Part shown: positions 13,103 through 24,369 of the stretch, piece by piece
How the letters are laid out: every line of letters begins with the position of its first letter
How positions within the stretch are numbered: position 1 is the first letter of the stretch
From: Enchytraeus crypticus
Lineage: Eukaryota > Annelida > Clitellata > Enchytraeida > Enchytraeidae
DNA length: 64,000 nucleotides
Reading direction: 5' to 3'
Assembly: GCA_905160935.1 (NCBI GenBank)
Contig: CAJHZI010000481.1
Coordinates: forward strand, 1,632,501-1,696,500
Program-made: the position numbers and the translations under genes
Notes under the pieces: model-generated
Seen by the model: only the letters and a program-made list of their open reading frames with translations
What the model was told of the DNA's origin: nothing
The model's database searches: none

Positions 13103-13245
13103 CTGGCTGGAGTCAGTGGCGAAGTCGGTAAGATACTCGACCGCGGATCAGTATGAGCGAGGTTCAAATCCTCGGCTCTCCCGTCACTGACATCGCTTTC
13201 GAGTGAGGAAACTGGCGTTAACCTTATCTTTTAGCATTAGCTTTT
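13103..13245 (+). mobile_element. tRNA-derived SINE, family A (best copy)
   Basis: Has a recognisable RNA polymerase III promoter: A box TGGCGAAGTCGG (13117-13128) and B box GGTTCAAATCC (13161-13171), 32 bp apart, as in tRNA genes. After the tRNA-like head come CCCGTCACTGACATCGC, TTCGAGTGAGGAAACTGGCG and a tail of the GTTAACCTTAGCTTTT type. This is the copy against which the others were compared. It is a pol III retroposon, not a functional tRNA gene. Confidence 0.85.
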
Positions 13246-13944
13246 TAAAAGTAATATTTTTAATAAAACTATTTAATTATGTGATATTTTTCGGTGGTTA
13301 ATTCCCTACCCTCTCGCTATAAATGTAGGAACTAATTCTACTATCAGAATTCTGACCCCTTAATGATTGTTGAACTGAAGGCTCGTATCTTACGCTGTAA
13401 GCCACACGGTATTAGAGCTTTTAAAAGCAAGTCGTCCCGAGGGACAACTGTCAAAGCAAATTGTGAGAACACTGATCCTGTCTCAAGTTAGCATATCACT
13501 TCAAAACGTTCGTAAATATTACAGTGTTACAAAAAGTGAAGGGCTCAGCATAAGTTTGAAAAAAGAATTGCTTAAACCTAAGGAGGTAAGAGAATACTCT
13601 AAAGCAAAGGTCCAAATATAGATGCGAGAGTAGATTTATTCAAAAGGTAATTAAATAGCTTAATTATTTTCAGTTAGAGACAAGGGTTAGAAAATTTAAA
13701 AAATGTAATGGTTAACAACATATCGTAGTTAAATAATTAACTCTAAAGCATTTCTCTATTCTTAGTGAGAGGATACAAAATATTCAATTAGTTTTCTAGT
13801 GTTGTGTTTTTCTAAAGTGAAATTTTAATTATGCGAATTTGGTAGAAATATCCCCCAAAAATTTCTGTTTCGAATAGTTTATTTGTTTTACTCAGCACAG
13901 ATTATACAATTTAAAATGAACACCACGATGAATGACTTTTGTCC

Positions 13945-14290
13945 CATATCATCGTTATCATCATCATCATCATCATCATTATCATCATCATCATCATCAT
14001 TGTCATCAACTTTCCTTGAATTCTAGTTTAACTAGAGTCGGAATATGAACAGATCTTCCCCAATCCTCTCTATCCCACACTATCATCAGTCAATCCCTAT
14101 ACTTAAACTTTTCTATTCGTTTTAGTTTTGTAGCAATTCCTGGAGCCTAGGCGCTCGCTAACCGACTGCCCTTTCTGACTTTGGTTTGAATCTTAGTGAT
14201 TTGTCGCCATTTACGACACTTACAGTCCACGGTTGGTCTATTCTTCGGCAACCCGTACACAATACGGGTGACCTGTCCCATAATTTATCA
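13945..14290 (-). mobile_element. SINE family B, fullest copy
   Basis: Read on the - strand: CGGGTTGCCGAAGAATAGAC, CAACCGTGGACTGTAAGTG, TCACTAAGATTCAAACC, TAGCGAGCGCCTAGGCTCC, then TTCCGACTCTAGTTAAACTA and a long (GAT)n tail (13955-14003). The tail gives the TCATCATC microsatellite on the + strand. Confidence 0.82.
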
Positions 14291-14339
14291 AGAATAAAAA
14301 GAAGACCCTTTCAAGCTAAATTGAATGTTTTTTTTATAT

Positions 14340-14394
14340 CATTACTGTGTTATTAACATTACTGTGTTATTAACATTACTGTGTTATTAACATT
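14340..14394. repeat. 17-bp tandem repeat x3
   Basis: CATTACTGTGTTATTAA three times in perfect head-to-tail order. Confidence 0.9.
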
Positions 14395-15374
14395 ATAATT
14401 AATTTCAAAAATTTTGTTTTCAAAATTATTTTGTTTTCTCTGGACAATGTCTTTTTAAAAAGTTTGCATGTGCTCGAGAGATGCGTTAGACTTCGCATCC
14501 TTTGTTATAAAACAATCATCTTCTATTATTAATATCAAAGTGTCAATTACGCGTCCGTGCACTGAAAAACAAAGCTAATAGATCGATAAAGCGCGTAATA
14601 TCAGTGGCTAACTTTACTTTGCGGTTTGACGATATCGTGTAGCTGTTTCAGAAGATCAGCCGCTAAAATTCAATTGTAACTAATCGTCAAGAAGAGCATC
14701 ATCAGATCTCTGTGATCCGAATACGTCACGAAAAATATTCAATGCCACGAAAACAACCAAAAGGCGACTCTTAAAAGTTCGTAAAATCTTGCATGTTTAG
14801 TTCATGGTCCTGCCAATTATTGAACTAGGCCTAATAACTAGCTGGTTTTTAAGCCAGCTGTATATTCGTGATTTTGTAAAATAAGATCTTCTATGATGAT
14901 TTACATGTAGTTTGAATTTATTTTTTTTAGTTCGGTCTTTGTCTCAAGTATGAGACGGAAAAATAATAAAATTTTCATCTCTATAATTTTCTTGAATTGA
15001 ATTGCCGATGTCGAATTTTATCTCTTTAGTTATATATTACAGTATTTACTCAAATTACTTTGCGCAAATAAAAATAACATCAATTTTTGTTTCCGATTGA
15101 ATGATGAACCTGCGTTTTAAAGTATAGATAATTTTCAAGAGCTACTATAAGTACTGCTTAGCCGGTAAATATAATAGAGTGTTCGTATTTTCTATTACTC
15201 AGTTAATATTTCTTCAATACGGCTAAAGTGAGCATCTACTTTTCGCATTTAATTGGAGTGATCTTTTTCCTTCTATCCAAAGCGCTCAATACAAAACTAC
15301 AATAAATTTCGCACACACTTATAAAAATATACAAAAATCAACTATAAACGTACACTTATATAATACTATATATA
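14395..15374. other. Intergenic, nothing recognised
   Basis: AT-rich sequence between the 17-bp repeat and the (TA)n palindrome. No gene or repeat family seen. Confidence 0.6.
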
Positions 15375-15399
15375 TACCCTACCGCAGCATACATACATA

Positions 15400-15459
<60 letters not shown>

Positions 15460-15482
15460 TGTAGGTACGCTGCGGTAGGGTA
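15375..15482. repeat. Palindrome with (TA)n core
   Basis: The 27-bp arms TACCCTACCGCAGC... (15375-15401) and ...GCTGCGGTAGGGTA (15456-15482) pair with three mismatches around about 54 bp of (TA)n. The right arm is also the first unit of the minisatellite that follows. Confidence 0.85.
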
Positions 15483-16080
15483 TGCATTGGTATTTTCTTG
15501 TACGGTATATGCTACAGCGTTGCTTAGAATCCAATGGATCTGAAAGCCTAGTTCAGCAAAGTACACAGCGGTACGGTATGTTATAATATAACAGTGATTG
15601 CAGCGGTGTGGTATGCCATAGTGTTGTATAGTATGCAGCGATAAAATATGCATTGTATGGCATATTATGAAGCACTAGACCCTACTTTATGTCACAGGAT
15701 TGAATAGTATGCAGGATAACTGTAAGCCACAGCATAGAATAGTATGCAGCAGTACAGTATGCCGTAGGATAGCATAGTGCGCAGCGGGATAGTATGCCGC
15801 AGTATTACATACTATGCAGCGGTACGGTTTGTCATAGCATTGAATATTGTGCAGCGATATGGTATGTCAGAGTTCAGGATAGAATGCAGCGGTACGGTAT
15901 GTTATAGTACTTAATATTAAGCAGCTGTACGGTATTTCATAACAGAGCCTAAGTATATCATCTATACAGCGGTACAGTGTCCCATAGTATTACATAGTAT
16001 ACAGTTAAAATTTCTGCAATAGTACAGCAGTGATATTTTAAACCATAGTAAAGCATAGTATACAGCGATATGGCATCCGT
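15466..16080. repeat. Diverged minisatellite, about 35-38 bp unit
   Basis: Repeating pattern of TATGCAGCGGTACGGTATG, then a CATAGTATTGAATAG-like spacer. The copies differ by many substitutions and small indels, indicating an old array. The GCGGTACGGTATG core is the most constant part. Confidence 0.78.
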
Positions 16081-16136
16081 ATTATATTGATATAATAACA
16101 TGTATTATATATACACTGTATAAAATTTTATTTATT

Positions 16137-16141
16137 TATTC

Positions 16142-16195
<54 letters not shown>

Positions 16196-16200
16196 GAATA
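16137..16200. repeat. (TA)n in a short palindrome
   Basis: TATTCATG on the left and CATGAATA on the right flank about 45 bp of (TA)n. Confidence 0.88.
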
Positions 16201-17050
16201 TGATACATGTAAATTTACATGTAAATATGATTCAATAATTTACCATTCTATATGACGCCAGACATCAAATGAAACCTAAAATGGCCAATCATTTTCTGAG
16301 CAATTCTAGACGTCTGTATGTTGTTTTCAACGACAAATTGAGTCGACATTTAAACCAGATAAAGACAGGTTAAAAATCAAACGATGAGTCCGCCAATATT
16401 AAGTATTAAGACGTTCCAGATATTATAAAGTTAAAGGTACAGCTAGCAGGACAAGATTCTGCTGTCATTTGGCTAAACGTTCTGGGCGCTGAAAGACGAG
16501 AAGTCTGAAGAGGAAATCTTCTTACAAGTGATATGGAAGTTTGTAGAGCAGTTGCTTATCTTAAATTTTGAATACAGAACTGATTTCTAAGAATATCTTA
16601 CGAGTTTTAAATCTGGACAATCTTCAGGTAACACAGATGATTATAACGATGATGGCCGATGATGATGATGATGATGGCGGAGATATTGCACATGGAAAGT
16701 ACAACATTAATAAAATCTTCTTCTATTATCTGCGTAACGTCATTTTTGTGGACGCCAGAGCAGCCTCTTTTACCTTCTGTCTCCACTAATAATAATATAA
16801 ATAATAAAGTACAGCAATGAAATACATCCGAGTTGCTCTATCTAGGGAATGAAAAATATTTCATAATATTTAGGAGTTGCTCCATCTGGAGAGTGTAGGA
16901 AAACTCACTTGTTTAAAGTAAAGATTGTTTCTTAGACTTTACATGTATTTAATACACAATGCATTTCACTAATAACTGTTAGGCCTATCTCTCTCTCTCT
17001 CTCTCTTAGTGCACTGCCTACTGGCAGGTCCATGGTACATAACGCCTCCA

Positions 17051-18846
17051 CTATTCTCTGTCTTCCGCCTTCCTCTTCATTTCCACATATGAGTGGGTCA
17101 TTAAATCATCTAACATACCTAATCTCGGCCTGCCCCTGCCTCTTTTTCCTTCCATTCTACCTTCTATGATCTCTTTTAATATACCTTCCCCCCTTAGAAT
17201 GTGTCCTATCCATCTCTTCTTCCTATTTCTTAATACATTTATCAACTGTCTATCTGTGCCAACTCTCTCCAGGACTTCCTCATTTGTAACCTTTTCAGTC
17301 CAGCTAATCCTCTCCATTCTTCTTCAAATCCACATTTCTAATGCCTCCAGTTTCCTAATATCTTCCTTTCTTAAGGTCCATGTTTCACATCAATACAATA
17401 GCGTGGTCCAAACCAAAGTTTTCACTATCTTTATTTTTGTGTCTTTCTTTAGACTTCTTGTTAATAGTTCTTTTCTACTACCAAAGGCCGCTTTTGCTTG
17501 TGTAATCCTACTGCATATTTCTGTCTCACATTTCTCATCATCGTTTATAGTATGACCCAAATATTTGAAACTCCTTACCTGTTCCAATTTCGTACCATTT
17601 ATTGTGATATTAACTTCACCTTTATTATTGGATACTCTCATAACCTTGGCCTTTTTTATATTAATCTTCATGCCATAACTTAGGGCCGTATCATTCAGCC
17701 TATCCATTATCTTCTGCAATCCAATCTCGCGGCCCGCTACCGTTCTTAGGTCATCTGCAAATCGTACATCTTGTAACAAATTCCCTCCTACTTTTGTTCC
17801 TTCTTCCAAATATTCCATGGCTTCCTCCATCATTGCCTCAGCGTAAATGTTAAACAGCAGCGGCGAAATGCTACAACCTTGTCTTACTCCACGTCCTATA
17901 TCACCTTCTTCTGAGTATTCTTGTTGATTTTGATACTGCTCTTTGATTCATGTACAGTTCAAATTCTCTTCTCTCCAGTCAATTCCATTCTTTTTAAATA
18001 TTCATCATCGTTATCCAATCAATCCTGTCAAAGGCCTTCTCGAAATCTACAAAGCATACAAAAACGTCATTACCATATTCTAAGCTTCTTTCTCAAAGAA
18101 CCCGCATTACTCCTATTGCTTCTCTTGTGCCGCATCCTTTCCTAAAACCAAATTGTGTCTTGCTCAGTATCATCTCTGCTTTCGACTGAATGCGATTATT
18201 TACTACCTTTAATAAGATCTTCGATGCATGAGGTATTAAGCTGATTGTTCTGTAATCCGAACACTCCACAGCATTGGCTTTTTTGGGAATTGGAATCATC
18301 ACTGACTTGGTAAAGTCGTCTGGCCAAATACCTGTACTGTACACTTCCATACATACTTCCATTAACTTTTTGAGTGTTTCTCCTTCCAACATTTTCAAGA
18401 ATTCTGCTGGGATTTCATCTATTCCGGCTGCTTTTCCCTTCTTCATACTGTTAATTGCATAAGAATAAATTTCCTCCTTCATTAAATCGGGGCCCCTTTT
18501 TTGTCTTCTATGATATTCCCTGCTTCTATTTTAAAATCCTCTTGAACTGGTTTTCCAGCCTTATCATACAATTCCTCTACATATTCTCTCCATCTTTCTT
18601 TTACTTCTTCCAGCTCTGTCTTCAATTCCCCATCTTTACCCATTATAGTAATGTTCTTTGCATATCCTTTCTTTTTCTTATCGGTTCTTGTCAATATCCT
18701 GACTTCCTGGTATAATAGATCCGACCTCCCTCTTCTATCATATTCTGCTAAATCATCACACTTTTCACTCCACCAATGATCTTGTGCTTGGTCTGTCATT
18801 CTTCTAAGTTCATTGTTTAAGCTTCTATATTTCCTTCGGCTATGAC
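17051..18846 (-). pseudogene. LINE reverse transcriptase and C-terminal domain, frameshifted
   Basis: Read right to left. The linker starts GHSRRKYRSLNNELRRM and passes HWWSEKCDDLAEYDRRGR. The finger region has KGKAAGIDEIPAEFLKM and VMIPIPKK, then YRTISLIPHASKILLKVV and QFGFRKGCGTREAI. Motif A is FVDFEKAFDRIDW (about 18000-18090). The catalytic FADD box is in LLQDVRFADDLRTVAG, followed by YGMKINIKKAKVM and FKYLGHTIN. The C-terminus has RKKRWIGHILRGEG and GKRGRGRPRLGM. There are at least two frameshifts (near 18480 and between 17833 and 18093) and an internal stop after MMNI. The frames at 17833-17390 and 17317-17051 are in register. It would copy element RNA at the target if intact. Confidence 0.9.
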
Positions 18847-19101
18847 CGGGTAAACAGGATAGTTTTCTCAGGGATTGAAGCCCCCTGCCCTGTAAATGTC
18901 AGTCAAAGCTGAGGAAGGCATAGGGGGCCCACCTCGTCAAAAAGCACATCCCCAAGAAAAAATGGTATATCACGACAAAAATGAGCGCCCCCAGTCCCGT
19001 GCACCCCTTAAATGGGGAGGGGGTGGTAAGAATCTCACGGCCAGACACGGCACCTTGGGTGTCCCACAGATATACCAGGAGGAAATTCCATGCGCCCTAA
19101 A
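18847..19101 (+). mobile_element. 5' leader of the inverted LINE half
   Basis: GC-richer sequence between the inversion junction and the start of the endonuclease frame. It begins near GGGTAAACAGGATAG and includes an open stretch from 18896. It is probably the 5' UTR or N-terminal region of the LINE. In a twin-primed insertion, this true 5' end should lie at the internal junction, as it does here. Confidence 0.6.
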
Positions 19102-20130
19102 AGGATAAGTGTGGGCACATAGAATGTGAGAACTATAAGTGAAAGGGGAAAGTTAGAAAATGTAAAGAGGGAAATGGAGAAAGGGAAAATAAATGTCCTA
19201 GGGATGCGTGAAGTAAGGTGGTTGGGAACTTGAGATTTTATAAGTGATAGGTACAGGGTTATATACTTCGGAGGAGATAAAAAGAAGAAGGGTGTGGCAA
19301 TAATATTGGATAGAAATTTAAGTGAACGAGTAACAAAGATTCTTCAGTGCAGTGACAGACTGATGTTAGTGCGGATCAAAGCAGATCCAGTAGATTTTGT
19401 GTTTATCCAAATCTACATGCCTACATAAGCCTCAGAGGATGAGGAAATTTAAGCGATGTACGAAAAAATAGAAGCAATGATTAAAGGAGAAAAAGCTATA
19501 GATCAAGTGATAGTTATGGGGGATTAGAACGCGGTGGTGGGTGAAGGGAGAGATGGAAATGAAGTTGGGGAATAGGGTCTAGGAAAAAGAAATGAGAGAG
19601 GACAGAAATTGGTTGACTTTTGCAATGGAATGAGATTAGTGGTGTCCAACACTTGGTTCAAACATGAGAAGAGAAGGCGTTACACATGGAAGAAACCAGG
19701 AAGCATAGGAAACGAGGGAAGATACCAGATAGATTATATTCTGATAAAGCAACGGTACAGGAATAGTGTGAAGAATTCAATGGCTTATCCAGGAGCCGAT
19801 ATTAATTCAGACCACAATCTAGTAATGACAAAAGTAGGGCTTCAGCTGAAGAAAATACTTAAGAAGAAAAGCAAAAAGAGATGGAATTTGAACGGATTGA
19901 ACCAGAAAAGAAGTCAGTTTCAGGAAGCAGTGGAAAGAAAAGTTAAGGAAATGAAGAACTACGAAAGAACAGGGGTAAATGAAAGATGGTGTCAGCTAAA
20001 GGAAGCTATTAAAATAGGTGCAAAAGAAGTTTATGGCTTTCTTAAAGCAATACAGCTAAAAAAAACCTTGGATCACAAGCGAGATGCTAGACAGAATGGA
20101 TGAAAGGAGGAAATGGAAAAGTATTGACAC
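19102..20130 (+). pseudogene. LINE AP-type endonuclease domain, six stops
   Basis: One frame from 19102 reads as an exonuclease-endonuclease-phosphatase domain. It opens RISVGT*NVRT and passes through NVLGMREVRWLGT and GVAIILDRNL. VIVMGD*NAVVG corresponds to the usual GDFN metal-site motif with Phe replaced by a stop. The block ends RYQIDYILIKQR and INSDHNLVM (the SDH catalytic motif). The six stops are at GT*NV, GT*DF, PT*AS, EI*AM, GD*NA and GE*GL. A frameshift near 20060 at a run of A shifts the end, which would otherwise continue as WITSEMLDRMDERRKW. This is the inverted 5' part of the twin-primed LINE. In a live element it would nick the genomic target. Confidence 0.88.
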
Positions 20131-20394
20131 CAGTCATGGCCGAAGGAAATATACAAGCTGTTAGGCCTATCATTCATAATTGTTTAGTTCGGGCTTTGGC
20201 AAACTTTGGTGTCTATGATAGAGCGAACTTCTATCCAATATCTACATGTATTTTAGAGAGCTAATTACTGCAATTTTCTTTGTTGTATACGGGACACTGA
20301 AATAGTAGAACAGCTGTTAACTGTGAGTATCGTAACAGGTGACTAAGCAAGAGTTAGGGACGTCCAACAATTACAATAAGGCTTGTAACCATGT

Positions 20395-20582
20395 CACAAG
20401 CCTTATTTTTCCAAGCTATAGGCATTATGGTATTGTATTAAGTTATCGATTAGGCATGGCATGGATTAAGTATTGAGTTTAGATCTATGGAGTGCTATTT
20501 ACGAAGCAAGAGAGCATACTCTAGTATGAATATGCACCTTGGACCTGCTACGTGGCAGAAACATAGATAAAGAGAGAGAATT
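20395..20582 (+). mobile_element. SINE family C
   Basis: TTTTTCCAAGCTATAGGC, ATGGAGTGCT, TAGTATGAATATGCACCTTG, GACCTGCTACGTGGCAG and a terminal AAAGAGAGAGAA. A small hairpin (AATAAGGCTTGT with ACAAGCCTTATT, 20370-20409) lies at its left edge. Confidence 0.6.
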
Positions 20583-21564
20583 GTTGTAGTAATGTCGTCG
20601 GACTTCCATACCCTTCAGGTGTCCCGCCAGCCTTCTGTTTACCCAGCAAGCGTGCTACCACTTCAGATATCAACACGACGCAATACCAGATTAATTAATA
20701 ACGTTCGATTAAACGTTTTGACGAGAAAGAATCAGGAAATTCTGACGTCGGACTTCAAAACGCTACAATTCTTTTTCATATTGCTTGAGTATATTGGACA
20801 AATATATTTTAATAAAGAATTCTTCTTAAGCGAACAAATTCTTTAATCTCTGCTTCTGTGATTAGTTTAAAATACGTAACAACTGATAAAGAACAGCAGA
20901 CGTTGCTAATGAGCGATATTAGGGAGACAGCAGAGCTTTGGCTGAGATAGGACCTGTTGTCTCCCTAGGATTGCGAGATCTTTAAGCCCTGGTCGTGGCT
21001 TTGAAGTTCGTTGAATGGGACACAACGGGCGGTCCTCTCTAAAACAGAACACTCTCAGCGGGGGAGGGGGCTGCACCCTAAATCCCGTTAGATGGACCGC
21101 AATTACTAAATGCTCATTTATCTTATCCAGCTGAGACATTGAAAGGGGGCGAGCTAGATAGAAATGATCAGAATGGTATAATTTGATAGCGAAAATATTG
21201 GAACCGGTTTCACAATACAATACAAACATATGTATATTACACCCAGTTTATTACAGTCTATCTATTATTTAAATTTCCTAAATTCAAGGATATGCCTAAA
21301 TTATTAAGCGCAATAGTATAATCTTGATATATTATAACTAGTAAAATTTGTTTTGTAACGCAATGAAATTTAAATTCACAAATGAATTAATTAATCAATA
21401 CAATTATGTAACGCGAGTAACTCATCTATGATTGAATTACTTTCATAATGACCTCTTGTATTTGTATATTCTAAGAATCTTCTGTCTTGAGCAGGCTTTG
21501 AGCATAATTATACCTCTACATAGTTAAATAATGTTTACAATATTATTTCATTGTACATGTATGT
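20583..21564. other. Intergenic with GC-richer patch
   Basis: 20920-21150 is GC-richer and has GGGAGACAGCA / TGTTGTCTCCC as a stem. A 107-codon - strand frame through it has no recognisable domain. Nothing else seen. Confidence 0.5.
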
Positions 21565-21682
21565 AATGTATCTCTCTCTTCTTCTCTCTCTCTCTCTCTC
21601 TCTTTCTCGTAGTGCACTGCCTACTGGCAGGTTCATGGCATAAACTCCTAAACTCTTCTCTGTCTTCTGTTTTTCTCTTCAT
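21565..21682 (-). mobile_element. RTE-like LINE 3' end fragment
   Basis: About 85 bp, matching the 3' end of the 17-kb LINE, including TAGTGCACTGCCTACTGGCA and the (CT)n tail on the + strand (21571-21606). It is severely 5'-truncated and runs into (TA)n at its other end. Confidence 0.7.
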
Positions 21683-21689
21683 GTCCACA

Positions 21690-21699
21690 TTTTATATAT

Positions 21700-21750
<51 letters not shown>

Positions 21751-21790
21751 TATTTACATGTATATATATATATATAAATATATATAAATT

Positions 21791-21830
<40 letters not shown>

Positions 21831-21846
21831 ATATATAGGCCCTATA
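21690..21846. repeat. Compound (TA)n tract
   Basis: Several (TA)n blocks separated by TACATG and TAAATTTACATA. Confidence 0.93.
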
Positions 21847-22071
21847 TATACATTTAAATATTTATATATAATGATAATATATATTTATAACATATATTTA
21901 TTATATTTCATACTTACTATAATTCTATATACTTTAAATTACTTTATTTTAGTGTAATGTTTAGTTACATAGTTACACAGTTATGATAAATACCGTATAA
22001 TAAATTATAACATATAATTTAATATTAAGAATACTAATTATATATAATGTTATGTGATATAGAATTCTGAA

Positions 22072-22442
22072 AAACCACCTCAGAAGCCATACTTTTCCCA
22101 AGCTATAGGCTATATAAGGTATGAATAAGGCGTAGACTTTGTGAAGGGAATAGAATAGATAATATGTTTATTTTTCAGCAAAGACAAAAAATGCATATCG
22201 TTAGAAAAATTGGTCGTCAGTGAAGATACAGAATATCTTATTTAGCTGACTACCATGATAATTATTTTACTTACAGTTCTTAATAAAGCTTGATAAAGGG
22301 ATAAAGGGATACAGGGATAAAGGGATTCTTGATAAAGGGATTAACTTGTTGATATAAGGAATGCTCTTATGAGCGAAAAAACAAACTTTGAGTATGAATA
22401 TGTACATTGAATCTGCCAATTGGTAGTGCACTGAAAAGAAGA
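22072..22442 (+). mobile_element. SINE family C, long or composite
   Basis: CTCAGAAGCCATACTTTTCC and CAAGCTATAGGC at the left. At the right are GAGTATGAATATGTACATTG, AATCTGCCAATTGGTAGTGC and GAAAAGAAGAAG. The middle carries a short GGGATAAA tandem (22290-22345). Confidence 0.55.
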
Positions 22443-22900
22443 AGATTGAATTCCATTACAATTACAGCCATATAGTTTTGAAATACGCATTTGACATTGT
22501 TGTGTATTTAATATTTTTCATTACTTGTAGTGTATTCAAGCGGATCATGTATTGCAATGCATTGAAGCAGATCGTGAGATGTACAATATTCAGGTGGAGT
22601 ATGTATTGTAAAATATTGTGGCAAGTCATGTATTGTATTCAGTAAGTAAATCAAAACAATAATATACTTTTTAAGTATCTTTACTTTGCCTACAAATATA
22701 ACACAATTAAGTTAGGCTTTCCTTCAAACATGTGTTGTCAAATTTATTCTGCAGTTTTCTTAGATTACTGTGTGGATTATTCTCAACAAACCAGCAAAAC
22801 AAGAGTTATAACCAAATAAAAACAGTATTACAAACTATGGATATTTATCTATGATACGTAATTATTATGTTTCGCCACTATTGCAATGATCCACCATTGT

Positions 22901-23046
22901 TGCCTGAAGCCAGTGGCGATGTCGGTAAGATATTCGACCGCTGATCAGTATGTGCGGGATTCAAAACCTGGGCTCGCCCGTCCCTGACATCTTTTTTGAG
23001 TGAGGAAATTTACGTTAACATTAGCTTTTTACCAGCTTTATTATTA
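22901..23046 (+). mobile_element. SINE family A, near full length
   Basis: A box TGGCGATGTCGG near 22914 and a B-box-like GGGATTCAAAACC. The tail has GAGTGAGGAAATTTACG and TTAACATTAGCTTTTTACC, ending TTTATTATTA. Confidence 0.82.
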
Positions 23047-23989
23047 TGCCCCTCCTTTGCTCTGCCCTACTACGGATATGTCCCAATATTCTGTCGATAA
23101 TTTAAAGCAAGCTGCCTACCTGCAACGATTCATTACAAGATGATTTCTGGCTAATGCTTGGATAAATATTCAGCGGGACGCGGACATAAGTTTGCGTATT
23201 CATATCACTTTCAGCCACTTTGATCCGTCGATTGAAATATAATCCTAATGGATGAACGGCGGGAGCCTAGGCTACTTCTAAGGTACCGAGCCTGAAGCAT
23301 TTCTAACTCTCGCTTCTTTCTTTAGCTTTTAAACTTCTGATTTATGTTCAATAGTTAATTTATTCAATTCATCGATTGTTTTTGACTTTATTTTGATCAT
23401 AAGACTGTACAGTATTTTAAAATATAATCGTCGTCATTTAAAATCCTTTATAGATATTTTAGTAATTCAACTTTTGTTTTATGTTCAGTAAACCAATAAA
23501 AAATTGAATTTTTAAATAAAATTTTGAATCGATGAATTTTATTCATCGATTCAATTTCGAATTAATATACATTAATCAGCTAAGTTATTACTCAGTCAGT
23601 TACGTATTACAGTCAAATCACTCAACAGCTCAATCAATCAATTATAATTATAATTAAGCTGCTTTGATTTGAGGTTCTGTATATTTTTAGGTTTGCGCTC
23701 TTGGTAGTAAAAGGTAAAACAGTAAAATCGTAATAATTTGTGAATAAAAATGAAATTTGCTATTTTCAATTTATTATAATTTTAAATTTCAAGCGAAATT
23801 TACGAATGATTACAATTCAATTTTTCTAATCGCGTTTTGATCATGACTGATATTTAGTCAAAATCAATATTATTCACTTATATTTTCATGCAAATGTATA
23901 AGTGTACAAACCATCCTTTATACATGTATATGTATGCCTATATAATTCCTAAGAAGCACCAAAATGCTTGCTTACAATATCATATCACT
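23047..23989. other. Intergenic, nothing recognised
   Basis: AT-rich with the small inverted repeat at 23524-23556. No gene. Confidence 0.6.
23524..23556. repeat. Small inverted repeat
   Basis: TTGAATCGATGAAT and ATTCATCGATTCAA separated by a few bases. Confidence 0.8.
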
Positions 23990-24108
23990 ACCTTTCTCTT
24001 AGTGCACTGCCTACTGGCAGGTATATAACGCGTCCACTCTTCCCTGTCTTCTGCCTTTCTCTTCATATCCAAATATGGGTGAGTGAATCTTTAAATCATC
24101 TAACATAC
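23990..24108 (-). mobile_element. RTE-like LINE 3' end fragment
   Basis: Carries the same GTGCACTGCCTACTGGCAGG end and the Cys/Arg-rich C-terminal coding remnant up to ATCTAACATACCA. It abuts a 5'-truncated family A SINE at 24110, so one element probably inserted next to or into the other. Confidence 0.7.
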
Positions 24109-24109
24109 C

Positions 24110-24232
24110 ATGAGTGTAAGATATTCTACTGCGGATCAGTATGTGCGGGGTTCAAATCATGGGCTCGCCCGTCACTGACATCGCTTTCGAGTGGGGAAAC
24201 TAAAGGTAACAGTAGCTTTTTACCAACTCTGT
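24110..24232 (+). mobile_element. SINE family A, missing A box
   Basis: Begins GTAAGATATTCTACTGCGG directly after an RTE-like LINE fragment. It keeps the B box GGTTCAAATC, the tail GAGTGGGGAAACTAAAGG and CTTTTTACCAACT. Confidence 0.78.
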
Positions 24233-24369
24233 ATCATATCGGTTTATATACATGTATATATGTATATACATATGTAACATTTCATATAAATTTCATATAT
24301 TACTATTTATATTAAATTTACATGTATATTACAATGTTTAATTGATTCTACTCTGATTGGGTTCTCAAT

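Larger units (their letters stand above)
16976..20171 (-). mobile_element. RTE-like LINE, degenerate, 5' half inverted (twin-primed)
   Basis: A non-LTR retrotransposon broken into two opposed halves. The 3' half (16990-18846) reads on the - strand and encodes reverse transcriptase and the C-terminal region. The 5' half (18847-20157) reads on the + strand and encodes the endonuclease. The outer end of the inverted half (20133-20159) and the inner end of the 3' half (about 18822-18848) carry the same segment, translating as GHSRRKY or SHGRRKY: a duplication of about 25 bp with three mismatches. Both ends are flanked by CTGTTAGGCCTATC (16976-16989 and 20158-20171), a 14-bp target-site duplication. 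The 3' tail is (AG)n with a very short 3' UTR. The two halves sum to about 3.2 kb, near full length for RTE-type elements. RTE affiliation is by protein resemblance and size. The element is dead. Confidence 0.88.

Noticed and set aside
17166-18715. + strand Ser/Phe/Ile-rich frames over the LINE
   Set aside because: Reverse-strand shadows of the reverse transcriptase frames.
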